Origin: a virus
Direction: 5' to 3' (one strand)
Length of the DNA: 30,778 nucleotides
IMG/VR virus record: IMGVR_UViG_3300042924_000575
Span: 1-30,778 of that record
The notes beneath the pieces were generated by a model. That model did no database searches. It had not been told where the DNA came from and saw only the letters and a list, made by a program, of their open reading frames with translations. The position numbers were made by a program, and so were the translations under genes. Shown here in pieces: positions 29,627-30,778 of this stretch. How positions within the stretch are numbered: position 1 is the stretch's first letter; every line of letters begins with the position of its first letter.

Positions 29627-30027
29627 GTCTGACCTTGGTTGAGGTTCTTGCGTACCTGCCGAACAGCGTCACGGTTTAAGCCCATGTTGAACACGCTGTT
29701 CATACGGAATGTTTTGTTGCGCTTGTGTTCACTGCGCTTGCGGTTCTCCCGGATATCGGGCTTGGGCTTCTTCTTATCTTCCTTGTCTCCAAGCATGAAC
29801 ACCGCCCGTGGGTAGCGCCGCGCATCATCGTGCTCGTAGGTCCAGTCGGCAACGTGGATGCGCTTCTCGCCAGCCTTGGTGCGCTTGTTCATGCGGTTGA
29901 GCACAGCATGTGCATCGTAGCGTCCGATGTCGGCGTAGTCGGCAAACTCCTGCGCAGTTATGCGCTTGAACTCCGCGAACGCTTCCAGCGCCTTGATGAC
30001 ATGCATGCCTGTGTTGGTTGTTCCCAT
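29623..30027 (-). CDS. Winged-helix-like hypothetical protein
   Basis: A 134-residue protein, ATG 30027 sharing its A with the previous TAA (TAATG). Residues 8-80 have a winged-helix pattern: HVIKALEAFAEFKRITAQEF, then ADYADIGRYDAHAVLNRMNK as recognition part and wing strands KRIHVADWTYE and RRYPRAVFMLG. The C-terminal 50 residues are basic and disordered (KEDKKKPKPDIRENRKRSEH), likely nucleic-acid-contacting. It may be a host-takeover or early regulatory DNA-binding protein. Function inferred from fold pattern only. Confidence 0.72.
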   Translation of the reverse strand: MGTTNTGMHVIKALEAFAEFKRITAQEFADYADIGRYDAHAVLNRMNKRTKAGEKRIHVADWTYEHDDARRYPRAVFMLGDKEDKKKPKPDIRENRKRSEHKRNKTFRMNSVFNMGLNRDAVRQVRKNLNQGQT

Positions 30028-30206
30028 TACGCGCTTTTGCTCCTTGCCATATCAATCAATCGGCTCATTTGGTCTGCCCTGAGTGTCACCACCCAAGGGG
30101 CCGGGTCAAATACTTTACGCCCGAGGTGGTCGTCCATCGCGCACCCCTGCAGCATTGCCAACAGTACCTTTGCCTCAACGGCGTCCAGAAATTCTTCGTC
30201 AGTCAT
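30027..30206 (-). CDS. Small hypothetical protein
   Basis: A 59-residue protein. ATG 30206 follows GGGGAA and overlaps the upstream stop; the longer in-frame start at 30260 would lie inside the upstream gene and is rejected. Sequence MTDEEFLDAVEAKVLLAMLQ, then GRKVFDPAPWVVTLRADQMS and RLIDMARSKSA: a helix, a short strand part, a helix. No family recognised. It belongs to the early operon by overlap with both neighbours. Confidence 0.62.
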   Translation of the reverse strand: MTDEEFLDAVEAKVLLAMLQGCAMDDHLGRKVFDPAPWVVTLRADQMSRLIDMARSKSA

Positions 30207-30451
30207 GTGTTTCCCCTGTTTCGGATGGCTTCGGCGCAGTCCAAAGTAGCTGCCTCCCACAAAGATTCGTTATCTAGTGACATGCGCTCAGGAGTGGGTA
30301 AGCCATCACACACCTTTGCACACGCCTCACGCTCATCAGCACGGACAAGGGCGACAAAGGCTTTGAGTTCTTGTGGGGTTGAACCTGTCTCGTCGTAGTG
30401 GCCGCGAATTGAAACGCCAGCCTCACGGGCCAGTTCAGTCATTGTTCTCAT
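30203..30451 (-). CDS. Small conserved early protein
   Basis: An 82-residue protein with AAGGAG before ATG 30451. It contains MTELAREAGV, then ELKAFVALVRADEREACAKV and a final AEAIRNRGNT. The ADEREACA motif is very common in short phage proteins of Burkholderiales and related hosts, where the function is unknown. It starts at residue 1 or 4 (both Met). Stop overlaps the next ATG. It helps suggest a betaproteobacterial host. Confidence 0.7.
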   Translation of the reverse strand: MRTMTELAREAGVSIRGHYDETGSTPQELKAFVALVRADEREACAKVCDGLPTPERMSLDNESLWEAATLDCAEAIRNRGNT

Positions 30452-30460
30452 GTGTTCTCC

Positions 30461-30769
30461 TTAATTTTGGTTGTAAAAGTGCTCTGCCAGTTCACGGGCC
30501 TTGTGCTTGTTGACGCCTTCACGGACAAGATTTGCCGTGACCATTTCCATCCATGATGCGGGTGGGGTGGTTGTGACTTTCGGTGTAGCCATCAGCTTGT
30601 TGCCGACCCATTCGACAAGGCCAACTTCAAACGCCACAGGCTCTTGCACAGGTGCTGCAAGGGCTTGCTTGAATATCTCATCCACCCGCTTTGCAAACGA
30701 TGATGTCTCCATGTGGTATTCCGCAATCAGATCATCCAGCGCCAGCTTCAGTGCTTCGTCTTTGGTCAT
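30461..30769 (-). CDS. Small conserved early protein
   Basis: A 102-residue protein with GGAG directly before ATG 30769 at the right end of the window. It has MTKDEALKLALDDLIAEYHM, a KQALAAPVQEPVAFEVG linker of a kind common in Burkholderiales phages, and a C-terminal TANLVREGVNKHKARELAEH helix. The function is unknown. The 12-base block before and including the start (GGAGAACACATG) is identical to that of the next gene. Promoters for this cluster must lie outside the window. Confidence 0.68.
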   Translation of the reverse strand: MTKDEALKLALDDLIAEYHMETSSFAKRVDEIFKQALAAPVQEPVAFEVGLVEWVGNKLMATPKVTTTPPASWMEMVTANLVREGVNKHKARELAEHFYNQN

Positions 30770-30778
30770 GTGTTCTCC

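Overview
This window looks like a large part of a tailed double-stranded DNA phage genome with podovirus-like virion genes. The host cannot be read directly. Codon choice with many G/C third positions, and small early proteins of a kind common in Burkholderiales phages (ADEREACA-type and ALxxPVQEPVAF-type motifs), suggest a freshwater betaproteobacterial host; this is inference. No tRNA, rRNA, IS element or CRISPR array was seen. No integrase, terminase, capsid or RNA polymerase gene was found; the genome continues beyond both ends.

Left half (1-18224, all rightward): a tightly packed late operon. It starts inside a conserved virion-associated gene, followed by a cupin-like protein and a lysis block: a lipoprotein, a 35-residue membrane peptide, a membrane-anchored protein, a 3TM-type holin and a GH24 lysozyme with Cys at the usual Asp position. 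Virion genes follow: a P22 gp10-like nozzle/stabilisation protein, a small neck-type protein, four proteins with Gly/Ala-rich or coiled-coil character that are probably internal or ejection proteins, and one 2145-residue polyvalent protein with an HExxH zincin and a PLxRFG-type motif. A 58-residue ORF with its own ribosome binding site and strongly coding-like codon use lies wholly inside the 2145-residue gene in another frame; it is the most unusual item in the window.

Middle (18225-18328): the convergent junction, with a hairpin plus U-tract terminator for the leftward transcripts.

Right half (18329-30769, all leftward): early and replication genes, almost all joined by ATGA, TGATG or TAATG overlaps. 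From right to left: small accessory proteins, a zinc-ribbon protein whose reading frame seems to switch, a ribbon-helix-helix protein, and an HTH-DUF3310 protein that ends at a terminator. Next comes a strong sigma70-type promoter, then a zinc-binding protein, a VRR-NUC nuclease, a family A DNA polymerase (Leu at the position equivalent to E. coli F762), a Cas4-like nuclease, an HNH protein and an SNF2-type helicase. A second near-perfect promoter, with a palindrome over its -35 box, precedes a conserved hypothetical, a possible ssDNA-binding protein, an HTH protein, an AEP primase-helicase fusion and a small basic protein. Together these encode a largely self-sufficient replisome: primase-helicase, polymerase with proofreading, SSB candidate, helicase and processing nucleases. 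Transcription would depend on host RNA polymerase, as far as the window shows.
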